Shown here: in pieces, positions 5,910-6,975 of the stretch
How positions within the stretch are numbered: the first letter of the stretch is position 1
How the letters are laid out: each line of letters opens with the position of its first letter
From: Candidatus Mcinerneyibacteriota bacterium
Lineage (GTDB): Bacteria; AUK180; JAQVHJ01
Reading direction: 5' to 3'
DNA: 6,975 bases
Assembly (NCBI GenBank): GCA_030630935.1
Contig: DAOVMD010000161.1
Location: forward strand, 1 to 6,975
Made by a program: the position numbers and the translations under genes
The notes under the pieces: model-generated
What the model saw: the letters and a program-made list of their open reading frames with translations, nothing else
What the model was told of the DNA's origin: nothing
Database searches by the model: none

Positions 5910-6975
5910 TTAAATTCCTAAGCTATCCAAACGCTCTGCGACATCTCTGTATTGACTATCAATTAAGTATAATTCTTTATATGCAGTAATTGCTTCCTGA
6001 GTTAAACCGTTTTCATCAAATAAAGTACCAATCTTGTAAAGAATTGCTTTTTTCTCTGCTACTTCAGTTAATGGAATTGCAAGTTTATACATTCCGATTG
6101 CAGATTTGAGTAAATTATTCTTTTCAAATTCATGAGCAAGGTGTAAAAGGAGTTCCTTCCTGATTTCTTCGTCGATACTAGCATCATTATAAGGAATTTT
6201 TTTAATTACATCCATTGCTTTTATCTTATCACCTTTCTTCAGGTAACAAATACCAGTCTGAGCCATACTTAGTAATTTGAACTTTGACTCAATTTCTGAA
6301 ATCTTTGAATATTCTTCAATTGCCTTTTCAAATTCACCATCATCAACTAATTTCTGTGCCATGTTATATCGATTTTCAATATTTGCAAATTCTAAATCAC
6401 TTCCAATTTCAAGAGATTCCTGTGGGCTTTCTATTGCAGTTTCTGAAACAGACTCTTCAATAATATCTTCCTGGGAACTTTCATCTGGCGGTGAACCTCC
6501 CTCAATTATTTTCTCTTCAAGTTCTTTACCTTCCAGAGTTTGTTCTTCCGGAGGTGCTAAGCCCCAATCCTCTTCAATTGAATCAACACCACCTGTGTCA
6601 GGAATGGTTCCATGCTCAACAACACCTTCCTCAAGTTTTGATGGTTCGGGTGTAGGTTGAGACATATCTTCAGGAGCATCAGCCGATTGAAGATCAGCCA
6701 TTGTTAATTGACTCTCGGGGGACTCAACCGTTTCCAGTATTTCTTCCTCAGATTCTGCCATAGGTGTAATGACTTCACTTTCAAAACTTGCAAGATCACC
6801 GGATAGAGTTGGCTCTTCTTCCGGCATTTCTTGGACATCTCCTCCGCCAAGCTCTTCCTCCCGTTTTTTTCGTTGAGCTGCAATGCGCTGTTTCTGGATT
6901 TCTAACTTTTTCTTCTTCTGAGCAGCGGAGATTTTCAATCCAACAATTCCACCAATTATCAGGACTATAATAACA
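5910..6975 (-). CDS. Membrane-anchored TPR protein with acidic linker (5' end outside window)
   Basis: Not a recognisable named protein. A TTG at 6936-6938 could be taken as its start, but the frame stays open to the window edge and encodes VIIVLIIGGIVG directly before it. The gene is therefore partial, and those residues look like a transmembrane helix. Counting from that TTG codon as 1: a strongly basic stretch with KKKK and RKKRE (8-28) follows the helix, which by the positive-inside rule puts the remainder in the cytoplasm. Residues 34-185 are an acidic, Ser/Pro-rich, probably disordered linker with only three lysines and no arginine. Residues 187-330 contain about four TPR-like helix pairs (roughly 187-220, 221-253, 262-292 and 297-330), for example GEFEKAIEEY and GLTQEAITAYKEL. 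TPRs mediate protein binding, so a scaffold role at the inner membrane is likely; the partner is unknown. It is the first visible gene of the operon, 7 nt before truA. Confidence 0.82.
   Translation of the reverse strand, partial: VIIVLIIGGIVGLKISAAQKKKKLEIQKQRIAAQRKKREEELGGGDVQEMPEEEPTLSGDLASFESEVITPMAESEEEILETVESPESQLTMADLQSADAPEDMSQPTPEPSKLEEGVVEHGTIPDTGGVDSIEEDWGLAPPEEQTLEGKELEEKIIEGGSPPDESSQEDIIEESVSETAIESPQESLEIGSDLEFANIENRYNMAQKLVDDGEFEKAIEEYSKISEIESKFKLLSMAQTGICYLKKGDKIKAMDVIKKIPYNDASIDEEIRKELLLHLAHEFEKNNLLKSAIGMYKLAIPLTEVAEKKAILYKIGTLFDENGLTQEAITAYKELYLIDSQYRDVAERLDSLGI

Noticed and set aside
6277-6660. Open plus-strand frame of 127 codons
   Set aside because: It is antisense to the acidic Ser/Glu-rich linker of the TPR protein. 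Its Ser-rich translation is the mirror of that low-complexity coding, with no family motif.

Overview
The window is an AT-rich bacterial segment in which every supportable gene lies on the minus strand. The layout therefore reads from right to left. Transcription order is: a TPR protein with an N-terminal membrane anchor (5' end beyond the right edge), truA (tRNA pseudouridine synthase), a chemoreceptor-like methyl-accepting protein, a UgpB-like solute-binding lipoprotein, lnt (apolipoprotein N-acyltransferase), and a broken SAM-dependent methyltransferase gene. The spacings are 7 nt, an 11-nt overlap, 2 nt, 5 nt and 0 nt, so this looks like one tightly packed, probably co-transcribed unit. 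No internal promoter or terminator is evident, and the standard genetic code fits all the intact genes.

At the left edge the unit ends abruptly. The methyltransferase frame has an in-frame TAA at 342-344. It is then cut at about position 138 by what looks like the terminus of an IS21-family insertion sequence. That terminus has tandem imperfect 20-bp repeats (90-109 and 113-132) and the first codons of an IstA-like transposase (1-35, running off the left edge) behind a strong Shine-Dalgarno sequence. The last gene of the operon is thus a pseudogene, and the IS end is the only mobile sequence seen.

Lnt, a lipobox-bearing solute-binding lipoprotein and a two-TM chemoreceptor point to a diderm (Gram-negative-type), probably chemotactic bacterium. 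The low GC, mixed-function operon and style of the TPR protein would suit one of the less-studied candidate phyla known from metagenomes (for example WOR-3/Stahlbacteria or Cloacimonadota), but that placement is only a guess.

Functionally, the most suggestive pair is the chemoreceptor and the solute-binding protein 2 nt downstream, with no ABC permease or ATPase gene in the window. This could be a binding-protein-dependent chemosensing module rather than a transporter. Lnt would acylate lipoproteins in general, including the adjacent one. I found no convincing wholly new system. The best leads are the receptor/binding-protein pair, the decaying methyltransferase and the IS terminus.
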